Below are positions 12,601-26,227 of a DNA stretch of 64,000 nt, piece by piece. Source of the stretch: Morella rubra (lineage: Eukaryota; Streptophyta; Magnoliopsida; Fagales; Myricaceae); the NCBI GenBank assembly GCA_003952965.2, contig RXIC02000227.1:1-64000 (forward strand), in the 5' to 3' direction. Under the pieces are notes generated by a model. It saw nothing but the letters and a program-made list of their open reading frames with translations. It was not told the origin of the DNA and made no database searches. Within the stretch, counting starts at the first letter, position 1; each line of letters opens with the position of its first letter. The position numbers were made by a program, and so were the translations under genes.

Positions 12601-15600
12601 TACCTAAATCCTTCCACCTTTTTTTTCAGTTTTTTGTTTTTCATTTCTATATCTATCTAGAAAATTAGCAAATTCAAAAATGAGGGTGCCCCATAGGAAG
12701 CAGCTTAATGAGCTGCGAGACTATTAAGTTGGGTTAAACAAATTAAGAAACAATAGTCCCAGTAAAATAGACATACCTCTCTTGCAGCTTCCATGCTCAA
12801 TCTACGAAGGTCAGCATCTGTTCCAGTTACAGTGGGACCTCCTCGAACAGTAGCTGTTTTCTTCTTCATCATTGCACTTGACATTGGTGCCTTTAGAGTA
12901 GTGCGCACATAGCTGAAACCTAGGCCCCGACCAGAAGGATCACCAACACCAGTAATTTCCAAACGCTCAATGTTTTCTTTTCCCTTCAAGAGAAAATCAC
13001 AAGAAACCAATAACAAAAAAGGGACAACAAACCATCACACATGCATGGACGTGAACAACACAAAACCATAGGATGTCACATACAAGTTAAACATGATTTT
13101 CACTGCAGGCTGGGACAAGTTTGATGAAGAAAAGACATTATCATGACAATTATCAAAAGTAAGAAATGCTCTCCCCATTTTTTGATGTTGTGATGCCTAT
13201 CTGAAAATGAAAGAGAAAGCACTAAGTACATTCTCACATTCAATAAACTTGAAATATTTTCGAACGCAATTCACTATATAATTTCAAGTTCAAGATTCTC
13301 AAAACTGGTAGCCTTCAACCACCCAGAGAAACAATTTCTCGCATCATTGAAGAGCAAAACTGAGGAGTGTCATCAGAATAAGTGCAGTAAAGTGAAAACA
13401 GAGAAGGGTCATTCCTGTTTTCCAGTCTAAAATTTATCCAAAACCTATATAGGTTCCTCAGAGGAAAAGAACTATAAAGACCTCATATCTCAAGAATAAG
13501 CACCAGCCAACCTTCCAAAAACAACAAAACGGACCCTGATATCTGCCAAAACATAAGGATAGGAACCTGAGGTCAACTTTTCTTAGCATAGAACACTTTT
13601 CATCTACTGACCACAAAAGAAATTAAGGTCACAGAGGTATATCAATTACCAAGATGGGTTATAAAGAATTACGTAATAAATCTACTCACAATCTTCTAAA
13701 ATTTAAATTTCCAACTGACACCTCACAAAATTAGATGCACGTAAACATCATTTCACCTTCAACTAGACTAATTCTGATAAAGTTAGCAATTGTGGTAATG
13801 TCTGGCAGTAGGAAAAAGCCAATATTCATTTATTGTCAACCAAGATGCATAACAAGCAGCACTGCCTGCTTCCAAAGCGTAGTCTGCATAGATGGCATGC
13901 CAATTTCACAAATTTGATCACATATTTTACCTGAATTACACAGTTAAAAAAATTGCTACTCAAGTTCCATGGAGTTATCTGCAGCTCCCTCTCAATGTGT
14001 GACGCAGCAGCCAGAATTATAGCTTCATCAGGTAGCCGACTCATTGCGGATGAAATAGAAGTAGGCAATAGCCCAGATATTCCCAAATGCTTGAGATGGT
14101 AGATACCAGCTTGCATGCTTTCGTAGGCACAAACCTAATTCAAAAGAGGTTACAAAACAAATATTATGAGAATTATATGAACTCAAAAAATAAGAAACTA
14201 TCCAGCACAGCTGCTCCACTACAATAAAGGAAGCAACATTGAAGAATAGTGGATTGCGCTTGACTCTTAGACCCCAACACCATTACCAGAACAAACACAT
14301 GCTGGACACACTAAGCAAGAAAAATGAAGCCCATAAACAAATGTGCAAAAGTACATATAATGAAATCCACCTGTACCTTTTTCATTTATTTCGGGAGTCA
14401 TGATTTATTAAGAAAGATTAGATGGGCACACACCAAGACCAGTAAAGTTAAATGAGGAAACCAACAGCCATACAAACTGTGAGGAAAAAGAAAGGAGAAA
14501 TAAAGTAGCTGACAAACACCATGAACGATTTTTCATTTTTCTTCTTGGACTCAAAGGCATGCAGGTGACAAGATTATCTTAGCAGATAGTTCAAAACAAC
14601 CACCATAACCAGTTCTACAAATTTTTTCTAAAAGGTAAGGAAGAATTTCTAATAGAAAGGCTTTAGTTTTTAAATAAAGAAACGAAGGCAATGAGATAAA
14701 GAATCACTCACATCTTCAGGTTTCACCTTCTCTCTCAATTCATCCTCTGACCAAATGCGGAAATTGCGCTTCTTAACCCAAATCCACTGACCATTTGGTC
14801 CCCTCTGGAAATAGTGTGAAGCATTTAGGTGAGGCACAAATACAATAGAAAACCATTATAGGAACAGACAGTCTAAAAGACAGATAATACAACATATGTA
14901 ATACTAAAAGCAGCATACCGATGTCAGTGCTACAGCCTATTAAAACTTGGATGCCAAAGCAAAAATGCATAATTACCTGCAAATTAGCATGTTCCTTCAA
15001 TTTCTTCCGAATAATGGTTTCAGATAGGTAAGGAAACTGTCCAGGCAACTCATCTGCACGGATACGAGGGGACAAATGACGCTTTTCAGCAGTACGGAAC
15101 TCACGGGCCATGTGCACTAGTAACCTGTTTGTCATATAATTCTGAAGGGCCTTGGATCCAGGAGATATCACCTCCATGAGAGGCTCCTACAATGAAAAGT
15201 AAAATAGAACAAATTAGGTAATTTCGACACCACAAAAGCCTTCCTCAATACATAACTTACCAATAGCATGACAATGCTGGGCAGTATACAGTTCAAGGAA
15301 AACATAAACTACCAATAGAAATCTGGAGTTCTTGACTATTAATGGCATCGGGATAAGTTCAGGGTGTATTCCTCCTCCCCAACCCCACCAGATAAAATGG
15401 CTAGCTGCCCCCACTCCAAAACCAAGTGGGCCAGAAACATCGTCAAGCACCTCTCTATGAAACAAAATGCCCTTCCCATCCTACCCACTCTGAGAAACAA
15501 ATGTTATTTGGCGTATTACTTTTGTATTGGAAGGGTTTGGAAAGTGTCTGGGCAAGGATTCAACCCCAAACCAACAATCAAGTAATGCGACTTAATAAAT

Positions 15601-18600
15601 TATACGACCATTTTTCTATTCGAATTCTCAGAATAGTCCATGATATCCAATATGTGGTGTAATCCAACGAGAAATGGTTGGAGCCGCTTAACAGAGAAAC
15701 ACCAAACAGAAGTGGTGGCAGCTGTTTCAGAGTTACTCGCATGATTCTGGCATAATGTTAGAGAAAGCAAGGGAGAGAGGGAGGGACATGTTTGGGCTTC
15801 TAAGCATGAGTAAGCCCTTTGCAAGCTTTTTTAGAGCCAAAATGCCACCTGTGCTCCGCTTCTTCATCCCTTCCTACTTTTTGCTCAATAAATCACTTCG
15901 GGATACTTCCCAGGGTTTTTTGTTGTTTTGCTTGCCCCTTAAGTTTTCATTATGAACTATAGCATTTACATGTGAGACTCTGTTAATATCATTGTTGTTT
16001 ATGTAAGCATAGGTTAGTTCCAGTTGGAAATAATGATTTCTGTAGCAGACTAGCGTCAGAAGTATCATTGCCAGTAATATTAGCAGCAATGATGGCTTGA
16101 ATCAGTAGCATATGCTAAGCAAACATTATTAGCAGCTACTAAAGCAAAACTCTAATATGAGTATGGGATGGATATATCGGGGAAGACTATTATCATAGCA
16201 AACCTGCTGTCCAACAACATCAATCTTGTCAATACGTCTAATGGAAAGTTTTCCCTTTGCAGAACGGACCAACAGATAGTCAGTTGATGGCACCTTATGG
16301 GGAAATATGGGTGCTCTATAAATGTTTGTTTCAACAGATGACTGATTACATCCTGGTTTTATATCTCCAAGGAAAGGGGATTTATCAGCAGGATCTAGTA
16401 CAATGACATGCCCCAAGCTGCTGTTTCCATTGCGCAACATGGACCCAGTTTGATCATCTGGAGCACATTTTTGATAGTAAGTGCATAGCCTTGCACCCAT
16501 ACCAATATTTCCCAAAAGTAAAGGCCTTTCCTCACAATACCTGCAGAGATAGAAGAACAAATGATTTTGGGAATACACAGAGCAATAAACTAAAGAAAAG
16601 ACATTGATCTTGATATTAGAGGAAAAATTAAACAACAAGATTACGCACAATGAACAGGCTCTTAGTGCAGGAATGAAGAAATTAATTAATAACCTTCTTA
16701 CCCCAAAATATTAATTACTGCTAATATCAGAGTAGGTGACAGTATGTGTCATCCAAAACATGATATGAAAAAAGGCTATTTGTTCCCTATAATTACCTAG
16801 AAAGTGATAATCAAATGCATAAGAAGGCAAGTTTGACACGAGATATTAAGATGTAGAATATGGTACAAATGTAGATACCCAAACTCAACTACTTTTTCCA
16901 TTACTTGGAAGCAGCCGATCAAAGTCCTTAAAATTAATGAGCTCTGCTACATAAGAAGAAATAACATCTCCATATAACCTTCCACAAAGTCAACTAGAAA
17001 ATGTGATGCACAAATTAATCAAAACAGGTGACTGCCCCATTATATGGACGCCATAGTACCAAACCCAATCAAGAAGATACAGAGAACAATATACTAACAA
17101 TATTTACACACCCAGCCAGCTAGTAAGCCCTCCTCATATGGTGGTTGGGGATAAGATGGACCTACAACTAAAGTTGGAGAAAAAACTTTCGACTCACTTA
17201 CTCCATTAGGAAGACATGACCATCTTTTGCAGAGAGTTCGGACTTCTTCTTGAATGCCCCAGGAGGGCGCAGAGATTTATTCTCACTAGGCAGCTTCTGT
17301 GCTCTTGGCAACAAATGTATTCGTGTACGAACAAGATGAAGCAAGGAGTTTGGTTGAACATTTTGGGAAGCAAGAGAGCTATTGTCTTCGAGTTCCTTTC
17401 CCAAGTAAAATAACCTGACCATTTCTGATAGCTTGAAATCTAGAAAAAGAGAATGTGCCAAGTAAGCTCATATGTCTTCAGATATAGGAGCCAACATCCT
17501 AAGACAGTAAATTAAGCCAATTTCCAACAAATAGAGCACCTAACCGCTTCAAAAGAAAGATGACAACCTAGCTTTTTTGAAGCTTTTGTTTTTATAGAAG
17601 AGATGGTTTCCTCAGCATCGACATGAAGTTTGCTTCCTTTGCCTCCCAAGCTCTTCACTACTATTTTCATGGGTCCTTGGTTAGGTAACTTCCCTTGTTC
17701 TTTGACAGCAACCTTATTGTCATGTGGGTACCACAAAGCTTTTGGTCGATGAAAATTACCAAGTTCTTTGCTGAAAAACAGCATGTAAGACTCCATCGGG
17801 CACGCAAGATGTGGAGCATTAAAAACTATAGTCACGTCCAGAAAATAATAAAGTGAAATTCACATGTTAAACAACATCATGGATCACATGCAAGTGAAAA
17901 ACAGCTTTGATATAAATCAGGAATACCCTAATCCCCAAGCAAACCTTAACCACCTGGAAGACTTTGCAAGTAACCATTATTAAAACCTGTATCATCATGA
18001 CGCTTACAATTATAACTTCTATGAAGGCAAGTGTCCATTAATGCCCCTGATCGCCATCGAAAGCTATTAGGCTTACAACATTTCCCTTGGCCTGTTCAGC
18101 AATTAAAAGCTCAGTTGGTCTAACAAGGCACCACTACTTCCTGCTTAAAAGCTGTTCCCAGCCTCAACAGATTCAAAGTCCATAAAATGTCAAACCATCA
18201 ACATTAGTAGGAACATCCAGTGAGTCTAGTTAATGACTCAATAGTATACAAAGCTTGGTTATCGAGGTTCATTAATTAACAACACAAGGCTAGAGATATA
18301 ACCAGTTGAGTCTTGATAGAGTCGGTAGAGATTACCCATTCACGTAAGCAAGGTCAATAAAACCAATTTGAGGAAAGAAAATAGGTTGTCTTCTACTTGT
18401 ACATTGATTCTCCAGAACTTAAGTGCAGACTTAGGTTTTCAAGCAGACTGCCATTGGCAGCCCACCTGAGTACACATGCCAAGTGTGATACATGCATATT
18501 TATATCCACAGATAGATTGGAAAGGATTTCAGTCAGAGAGTTCAATTCCAAATGGAATGCTCGTAATTGGAATTATAGCAGGATACTGGAGTAGATTACT

Positions 18601-21600
18601 TTAAGATTAAACTACATGAAAAACAGATGAGTCAATAGTACAAAACATTTGGTCAAACCAAGAAAGGATAGTAGAAACACAAAAGAAGATCACATATCCG
18701 CAACAAAGATAACACATCTGTTCTTACTTGCTCAATTTCAGTTTCATTGTCTGCAGCATAACTGCAGGTTGTGAATGGAAAACTTTGACGCCATGGGCAG
18801 TACGTTTTTCGGAATTTGATTTGATTTTCTGAGAAGTTTTCCTGTTTGAATAGTGTTTATCATTAGCAACAGATCGCCAACCAGATTGGCCTCCATGACC
18901 AAGTTGCTCCAAAGAATCTCCATTCCTCGACTTTATGGAACGAGTTAGGATCATAGCCCCCGCATGAAGCCCAAGATGGTTAGAATCCTTGCTCTCTAAA
19001 ATTTCGAAAAGCATTTGCTCATCTTGAAGATCGAGGATGAGCTTTGGTTTCTCAATGGGGCCATCAGTCTCCCATATTATTTTGTCCAACCAAGATTCGT
19101 CGTCCATCATTTCTCTGTATTGTGATGTGGGTCTGTGTGATGTGAGTTTGCTAAAATGCCTTAAACCATCACTTTGGTGAAGCTCCTCATCACCATTCAC
19201 CTTTCTACCATCTGCATGGCTAGAGACTTCCTCTTCTTGACGAGATTCTAACCTTAGAAGTTGTGGATGGTATCTGCTGAATGAGAATGGGAGGTCTGTA
19301 TGTCCCAAAGAATTTCTTGAGCCCAAGGGCTCCAATAAATTAGGAGATCTACAAAGAAAATGACAATGATCATTCTCATTCAGTCCCACTGGGGGCTCTG
19401 ACTCAGGATCTTTTGTCACAGTCTCTTGTTCTGTTTCACTAACAACTAAAGCTTCCAAGCCAGGTCCTGAAATTTCACAACTTTCAACAGAATTGCCACT
19501 CGCTACAGGAGAACTGTCCCAGATAATCCCCTCTTCCCAGTCTTGCTGATCAATAGGGTAAAATCCAGGACATATAGCTGACTGCACTTTTGCAGAAACA
19601 TATCCCACTACACCTTCTTTCACTGGTTCTACGCTGTGGGCGGAATCCTTCCTTTGCTCATTATTTTCTGAAGTCAATGAGGCAGCCCCTTGCAGAACAC
19701 CAAATGTAGCAACCTCTGGACCATCATCATGAGGAGCTGAGAGACTATGTTCAATTTCGCATGCCTGTTTCAAAAATGAATAACCTTGACCAGCATCCTT
19801 TAAAAACGCCTCCTCATCCTCTTCAACAATATCAGATACGTCCATATATTTGAACCTATCTGGAAGGATAAAAGGCCAGAGAACAGAAAATTAGACAATA
19901 ACCAGGCAAGCAATAAAACGATGATGGTATCTCTTTTTCTTTCTCCCCTCACTTTAGGAAGGCAGGGAGGTTGTTCTATTCAAAGGAAGGCAGGGAGGTT
20001 GCTCTATTCAAAACTCCCACGACAATCAACAAACTAATATTTACACACATGGATGAGTTCAAGATGCTATGCAGCTTTGCGAATGGAGTGAATACAGCCA
20101 GTACCTTTGGGAATGGAGTACCTATGGTCTCTCTTCTCCACCTTCTTCAACGTCTCATGAATACCAAAAATTTCAGAGAATCGTAAGATGACCTTCCCAT
20201 TCTCAATACACAAAACAGGTAGTGGTGTAGAGTCTTTCTTGTCTAATGAAATTTCCTGACCTTGAGGTACTTCCTGCCGGATATCATGAAGTAAAAAGGA
20301 AAAATGGAAACAAAAAATGAAAAGAAGTAAACATCAACATATTGTTAGAGCCAAATAGAATGATCTGATAAGCAGCCAAGACAGCATTCACAGAGTGGTG
20401 CAAACTAGATTAATACATGCAAACCAAAATAAGATGATACCCAAAAGAACTCAAAGGCAGACATCAAACTTATCAAGTGACCGAATTTTCAAACATTATC
20501 ACAGCATTAAACAATCCTACGATAATTACTAAATACGTTGGAAATGAAAATACAATTACATATGAAATATTGCATAGCCCAATATGCATATATAAAACAC
20601 CAAACAAATGAAAAATTAAGTACTGAACAAGAAAAAGAGCATCATGTTCAGTGTAATAATGTGTTTTCCAAAAATCTTAACTAAAATATACAGTTCTATT
20701 CCTTCAATCCTTCGAATAGGACATATGGTTAGCAAATCAAAATCTTGCCAGTTTACTGCAGAATGAAAGAATTTGTTTTCGGAAAAAAGAGAAAAAAGAA
20801 AAAAAAAACAAAGTTCTTATTTGTCGAATATTTCTGGTCTTAGAAATACTATTACTTGAAAATCGGCTCGTACTTGTATTGGATTCTGGTATTGATACAC
20901 TGGAATACCATGCAATATGTTGCATAACATTCCATAAGAAAATCTATTTTATACAATATTACATGGGTGTATGGGGGTGATAAAACTTAAAAAACAGCAT
21001 GGAAGGGCTCATGATAAAATTGGCCTTTCTTTAGAAAATGAGTGTAAATGCGAGTTCTAGTGTTTCACAAGTTGACCTGGTCTTCTTCTTCATCGACGAC
21101 CACATTTTCAGCCTCTGGAGAGCCAACTTCTAGATCGCCCTCAAGAGATTTCTCTCCTTTAGAGACCACAGCAGAACTCTCACCCAACTCACCTGAAATA
21201 GGCAGGCAAAAAACTAGAACTTTGAAGATTTTTCAGTTGATATAGGGATTAATCTGAAGACATCTTGATATTTAGCATAAAGAAAACTTTTATAAGGAGA
21301 ACATCTAATCCAACAAGGGATTTATCCAAATACCCTATACATTGAAAAGTTTTTAAGGGTGTAGTGAACAACAGGTAAACTTGGTCTAATATAAACCCAC
21401 ACCATATCTACATATATAAGTGTGTGGGCAGGTGAGAGGTGGGAGCGCAGATGGAATTGGTGGATCGGTGTGGGTAGGTGAGGGTGAGTGAAGATGTATC
21501 CAAGATGAAAAAATGAGAAATAAATAATAAGAAAATTGGGAAGCAATAGATTAGTAGATACCACACCTGATAAAGTTTGAATCTGAACATTGTTATCCAC

Positions 21601-24600
21601 AATCTCATGTTCGAGTTCAAGTTCCTCATCGTAATTTTCATCGTCAAAGATGGATGTAGGCTTCAAAGCAGCAAGAGGAACTTCAGCAGAAAAGTACTCC
21701 ATTTTCGGCAACAAATGATCCTCCTCAGTGGTAGCTTGAATCTCTGGACCCTCATATTGCTCATCAATGTCTTCATAATCGACGGCATCTTCTGCCTTCT
21801 CATCATAATCTAACGGCCAACAAAAGAAAACACAAATATCAGAAGCCAAAGAAACTGGATTGAAATTACACATCAGGAAAGCTTCCACCCTTTTTAGTGT
21901 CTATTCTTAAGAGAAATGATCCAATCCCAACCTCACAAATCCCTTTTCATGCACAGTATAGAGAGACAGTCTATAGAACACAGTGGCTCTCCATATAAAC
22001 CCCTATGCCATCGAACAATATGCACTTTCAAGGGAACCTGAGTTGAAGCAAACTTCTAAACTGTGCTGCTCTAACTGCTTTGAAAAGCAAATTGTTTTTC
22101 GACAAACTATGCTGTTCTAGTGTCCTTGCCCTTGCCCTTGCTTATTATTTACCAGGTAAGGACTTCTATTCATGGATCTCAACATCTGTTTGTGTACATA
22201 TGCACTACAGCGCAAAATTCTCCAATTTTCAACAGACAATGTAAAAAGGTAGAGATATTGATGCACAATCCTGACCGAATTAATCAGGCAAAACAGGTTA
22301 CAAGAATCGTAAGAGTGACCACACACAATGAATCTTCAACAACAAAAATTGATTCAACCTTTTTGAAATCAGAAAGCAACCTTGTGTTGCTTAGCAAGTA
22401 AACCATACAGAAGCTTAGTAGCTCTTTTCAACTACACTCTAATGCTGTATTAGATCCAGACAATTAGAATAATCCAACTTGGGTAAACATGACTCCATTC
22501 ACCAAAACTCCTGCCCCCTGCACATGCTAATACTTGACCACATTTATTCAACGTACATTTAAGAGATTAAATTTAAGGAGTTGAAGAAATATTGATACTG
22601 ACAGGACATGAGAAACTGCACAAGAAAGTATTACTGGTGTACAACATCACCTTGTTCAGCAGCATCAGCTGGCGTTCGCGGCGATTTTACTGACAACTGA
22701 AAGGTAAATAACATTTTTACTATCAGAGATAAGTGAGAAACAAACTACAAGCATAATCCCCTAAAGTACAAAGATAAAAAAGAGATAATCATAGGCCACT
22801 TGTAGCCAAAATAAGATCCTATATTTTCATTTTGGCGAACATCCAAAAACACAACATTGCGATCCATACATCTATATCTGTCAGCGAGGGACCCAGCTTG
22901 TCAACTAGTGCAGCAAGATGCTCCTTTGCATCCTGAAAAGCAGAGTGGTTTAATTAGCATCAATGCTACAACAAATAAATAGGTAAATTATTATGCTAAC
23001 AAAATCACCCTTCGAAACATTATAGATTAGGCTAAAGAAAAAGGACCTCCCACACTTGCAGGAAGTAGAGGATTCAAGAGAGGTGAAAACATCTAATAGT
23101 TGAATGTATACTTGAGCAAGAGGTACGGGAATGTTTGGCAAGTGAGAATTTTCAAAAAAATTCACACGTCCAAAATTTTCACTGCCAAACATAACAAAAG
23201 GAAAAAATTTCGGTATAAAATTTTCACATTTTTAAGTGGACATTTTTATCCCTAACTTTTACCTGTATTTTGACAATGTTACCCCCATTTTTTAATTTCA
23301 GAAAATTTTAAAAAATAATTAAAAAACTTCAAAATCATCTCTATTCACAATCTCTCTCCCTCATCAAATCACCTGTCTCCATCAAAATACACATAAAAAA
23401 TTCAATCAAATCATCTATGTCCTCATTTTTTCACCAACTTCCATAAAACTCCACAAGTTTCCATCATCTACCCAAACAAACTACAAAATTTTCACAAACT
23501 CCCATAAAAGTCCAAACTCTCTAGGTCTTGACACCACATCCAAAAATTTTGAAAATTTCCCAAACTTTTCATTTGCCAAACATGCCTGTACGTATGTGTT
23601 CTGAACTCAGCAACGCCCATTATTTGAAGTTTTCATTTCTGAGAAGTTGCATGATTGTCTAACAAGTGGAGTGGTGCCAAAAGACATAGGGAAGATTACA
23701 CACAACCTGTATATATGCACTAATGGTGAACATTAGGCTGAGAAAATTTACAGGTTTCATATGCAAGGTAAAGACTTTAGAATTTGTAGAATGAGTACAA
23801 GCTGATAAGGTAGGTTTCGTTTAGACAGAAAGCTTAGAAAAACAATCAAACAGATTGAAGCATTTTTACTGGCAGCTGTTTGTGTTGGATTTCAAAGATT
23901 ATTCAATGGCAAAAAGTTGGACAAATTTAGAGGTGCCGGGCCTCCCAAGGTGTGGAAGGACTTGTTTTTGGGTTGTAAAGAATAAAACGAGAAAAGAGAA
24001 GTTTGTTAATTTGCTTCTGCTCAAGGCTGTGGGAACAATTACATTAACAGTAACAGACACTAAAGAAAAACAAAAGAAAGAGAAAAAAGAGAGAGAGAAC
24101 AAGCAGGGCCAACACACATTGATGACCAAATCACTCGATCCTCCATTACAGATCTCTAGTTGTTTGGGCACAATCACACCCGCCTATGGTCAATTTAAAC
24201 TCTGCCTATCAAGGTTGAGACTACAAAACCAACCAAAAATTGACTTTAGAATAGGTGAAACACCATGCATGACAAGCCCTGTATCCAACCCATGTCCGGC
24301 AATAACAGAGATTATGAAAATACCCTTGCCTCAAAACCTATTTGAAGCTGAATGTACAGCAAAATAAGATGCTAACACCTTACAATCTGCCAGGGAGATT
24401 TCTCTCTGGACCAAAAGGTTCCTTAAATGTCACGACCCATAGTGTTACTGTACGACTTCCAAAGAGGATATTTCTCTCCAGCAATGTGGCTGGATATCAC
24501 CAAATCTATGGCATGCGTGAGGTATGAAAGCCTCAAGTAAAATGGTTCAGCATGATAGGCTAGTCCTTAGGCATACAACAGTTAGAAATGAGAGGCTTGA

Positions 24601-26227
24601 GTGTATGGCACACTAAGGCAGTTTGATATGACGTAGCAGTAAGAGCCTCTGTGGATATAGACAGTCCTGGTCAAAATCAATTCCACTTCTTCTCACCTCT
24701 TTTCCAACAGCACATCAAACTCTTTTCCTTACTGCATGGACACAAAAGAACAAGCAATCCTACCAATTAGTCACCAACTAACCATTCAACCCCAACCTAA
24801 AAACCCCTGTATAGCTGCTGAAACCAAATTCTTGTAACCAGTGTCCTCTGTTGCAGCACCACTTCACCCTTTAGAGCCTGACTATCCCAAGCTATAATAC
24901 ATCTACTCAGTGATCCTCAGCCCCCCCTAAAACCGTTTTTGAGAGACTGTCAGATTGCGAAAGGAGATATTGGATGAAGTCAGAATAAGATATGGTCTAC
25001 TACTAGAAGTACAGTGGAATTGCAACATATATAGAATTGATATACTGTCCAATGGATTTTTGAGGGGCGTGCAGGCCTGAGTCTTTTTTAATCTCGGCTT
25101 TAGAAGAGAAATTGTCAACTTAAAGAGGGGTAAAATGTGGACAAGTGGTTTGCTCTAATTTTTAGGCAAAAACCTGATGGAACAAAACCACAAAATTTGG
25201 GTCCAGATTCAACCCCATTATTTCAGTCATAAACGGCATCTTTTTTTCCACCAAATTCCCATGGAAGCAGTGCCATCCACACGCCTCCACAGAAACTACA
25301 GTGAAACATGCAACAATTGAATCAAAGTGCCCCCCTTCATCCACAATCCTAAAAACGAAACCACAAATTTCAAACACAAAGCTCCCTACAAAAAGATTGT
25401 AGAAAAGTTCCAAAACCAGCTCTATGTCACAGGAGGATCATGTTCTTCTTCATTGTTCGGTTTTGAGGGTTTGTGGTCGTATGTGTTTTGTATTTTGAAT
25501 ATTTCCTGGGTTATGCCTAGGAAGTTGGTTGATATGTTAAGGTGTTGGAAAAGGAAGTTTGATGACCCAATTGCTTTGGCAGTTTGGAAGACGATTTCTT
25601 CTTGTATTTGGTGGAGTTTGTGGAGGGAGAGGAACAAAAGATGCTTTGAAGATATGGCGATGTCATTGGACAGTATGAGGGGCAATTTGTTGCAATCTCT
25701 TTTTCTATTGGCAAATGCGGTGTTGGGTTTTCCTTTTTCAGGCTATCTGGATTTTCTTAGCTTTTTAGCTTGTATGGTTTAGGTGTTTTCAGTATAGTTT
25801 TTTGTACTGTTAACACATCTTTTTATTAATAAAGTTTTACTTATCAAAAAAGTAGATATGAAATCCATTTGCCCATTAAGAACTTCATATGAATATATAC
25901 TTAGCATTGTTGGTATGCTTGTTTAAATCTGTACGTAGAAACTATAGATTGCATCAAGGGAAGAAGAATGTTACCTCGTCAAGGTAATCAACATCAAGAT
26001 CGCCAGAGTTATCAACATTTCCAAACATGAATCCCAAAAACCGATTGCTCCCACCAGCCTCCTCGTATTCTTCCTCATCATCTGCCAAATCAACCATTGC
26101 ATGCCAAAATTTGAACCTAAGTAAACAAAACTATCTGCAAAATGAAATATAGCTTCTTAATGAGTTAAGCAAACAACTAACCTTCATCCCTTCCATCTTG
26201 AGAAGGGCAACCTGACTCGTAAGCCAT
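2607..26227 (-). CDS. TAF1: TFIID subunit 1 (TAF1), 21 coding exons, 1,898 aa
   Basis: TAF1 is the scaffold subunit of nuclear TFIID; it contacts TBP and reads acetylated histones. Exons I placed, 5' to 3': 26227-26182, 26081-25975, 22932-22870, 22696-22651, 21809-21567, 21192-21077, 20273-20105, 19859-18728, 17770-17545, 17431-17202, 16540-16204, 15186-14977, 14804-14712, 14134-13931, 12983-12777, 10422-9942, 9675-9491, 9354-9235, 7455-7399, 7309-6245, 2966-2607. Phases chain without a stop, and the sum of 1,899 codons is close to the known Arabidopsis protein (about 1,900 aa). Domain order is TBP-binding N-terminus, TAF1 core, ubiquitin-like insert, zinc knuckle, lysine/glutamate-rich coil and a single C-terminal bromodomain, which is the plant arrangement. 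Every intron is GT-AG except the one after 9235, which is GC-AG. The boundary between the exons at 17545 and 17431 is the least certain. The gene looks intact and functional despite LINE fragments in three introns. Confidence 0.96.
4879..5062 (+). mobile_element. Short 5'-truncated LINE insertion with exact 14-bp target duplication
   Basis: The flanks attgttatacattc at 4879-4892 and 5049-5062 are identical. Between them lie about 156 bases that match the 3' end of the LINE copy at 25430-25850 (TGGATTTTCTTAGCTTT, then TGTACTGTTGACC, then AATAAAGTTGGC and TTATCA), ending in poly(A). This is the product expected of target-primed reverse transcription with extreme 5' truncation, plus a small internal loss near the 5' end. 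It lies in the last TAF1 intron, antisense to the gene. Confidence 0.9.
9942..17770 (-). other. TAF1: TAF1 central block (exons 9-16): ubiquitin-like insert and core
   Basis: Exons 9 and 10 (17770-17202) encode a ubiquitin-like fold at residues about 675-740, from [20 protein letters not shown] to [12 protein letters not shown]. This insert is present in plant TAF1 and absent from the animal protein. Exons 11-15 carry the most conserved core: [51 protein letters not shown]-like text at about 1043-1068, and [20 protein letters not shown]. Exon 16 (10422-9942) holds [20 protein letters not shown], then [16 protein letters not shown] and an acidic stretch. A LINE copy ends only about 20 bases upstream of the exon 16 acceptor. 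Confidence 0.94.
10443..11757 (-). mobile_element. 5'-truncated L1-type LINE: end of reverse transcriptase and zf-RVT domain
   Basis: Reading the minus strand, the copy opens in the reverse-transcriptase tail ([19 protein letters not shown]), continues through [20 protein letters not shown] and ends with a zinc-binding RVT domain (FCHLAGG-like start, [20 protein letters not shown], then [15 protein letters not shown]). The coding text sits in three frames, so there are at least two frameshifts. It ends with AATAAAATTG and an A-rich tail at about 10443-10455. It lies in TAF1 intron 15 in the same orientation as the gene. I found no clear target duplication. The 5' edge is approximate. Confidence 0.85.
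18728..19859 (-). other. TAF1: TAF1 exon 8: large single exon leading into the core
   Basis: This 1,132-base exon encodes residues about 264-640. It begins [17 protein letters not shown], the conserved start of the TAF1 central region. It also contains [19 protein letters not shown] and, further on, SWLDKIIWE; both Trp-Ile-Ile-Trp stretches are typical of plant TAF1. The middle is Ser/Glu-rich and poorly conserved. The exon ends in phase 2 at a GTAAGA donor. I see no internal break. Confidence 0.93.
23127..23587. repeat. MITE-like AT-rich element with gtttggcaa terminal inverted repeats
   Basis: The left end reads gggaatgtttggcaagtga and the right end, reversed, aggcatgtttggcaaatga. The interior is AT-rich and non-coding, and gtac lies outside both ends. 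A second inverted copy of the motif at about 23171-23187 makes a small foldback at the left end. It lies in TAF1 intron 2. The superfamily is unclear because the short flanking repeat is palindromic. Confidence 0.55.
25430..25850 (+). mobile_element. LINE 3' fragment (end of zf-RVT domain and tail), antisense in TAF1 intron 2
   Basis: An open stretch encodes [40 protein letters not shown] and ends [13 protein letters not shown]. This is clearly homologous to the end of the copy at 10443-11757 ([18 protein letters not shown]). A tail with TTAATAAAGTTTTACTTATC and a short poly(A) follows. The 5' edge is approximate and no target duplication was seen. Confidence 0.82.

Larger units (their letters stand above)
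20105..26227 (-). other. TAF1: TAF1 N-terminal block (exons 1-7): TBP-binding and acidic region
   Basis: Translation starts at 26227 with MAYESG. The choice is supported by an in-frame acceptor 15 bases upstream (exon begins 26242) and by the TAF1 sequence that follows. Residues about 23-50 carry the TAND-like motif around [20 protein letters not shown], which in this family binds TBP and blocks its DNA surface. The next exons are rich in Asp and Glu ([20 protein letters not shown]), and then come PLPVL and [13 protein letters not shown], which are TAF1-family landmarks. Intron 2 (22933-25974) is the longest near the 5' end and carries an antisense LINE tail and a MITE-like repeat. Confidence 0.93.

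Noticed and set aside
23855-24367. 170-codon plus-strand open frame in TAF1 intron 2
   Set aside because: No family resemblance, a [12 protein letters not shown] low-complexity stretch, and no sign of a promoter.
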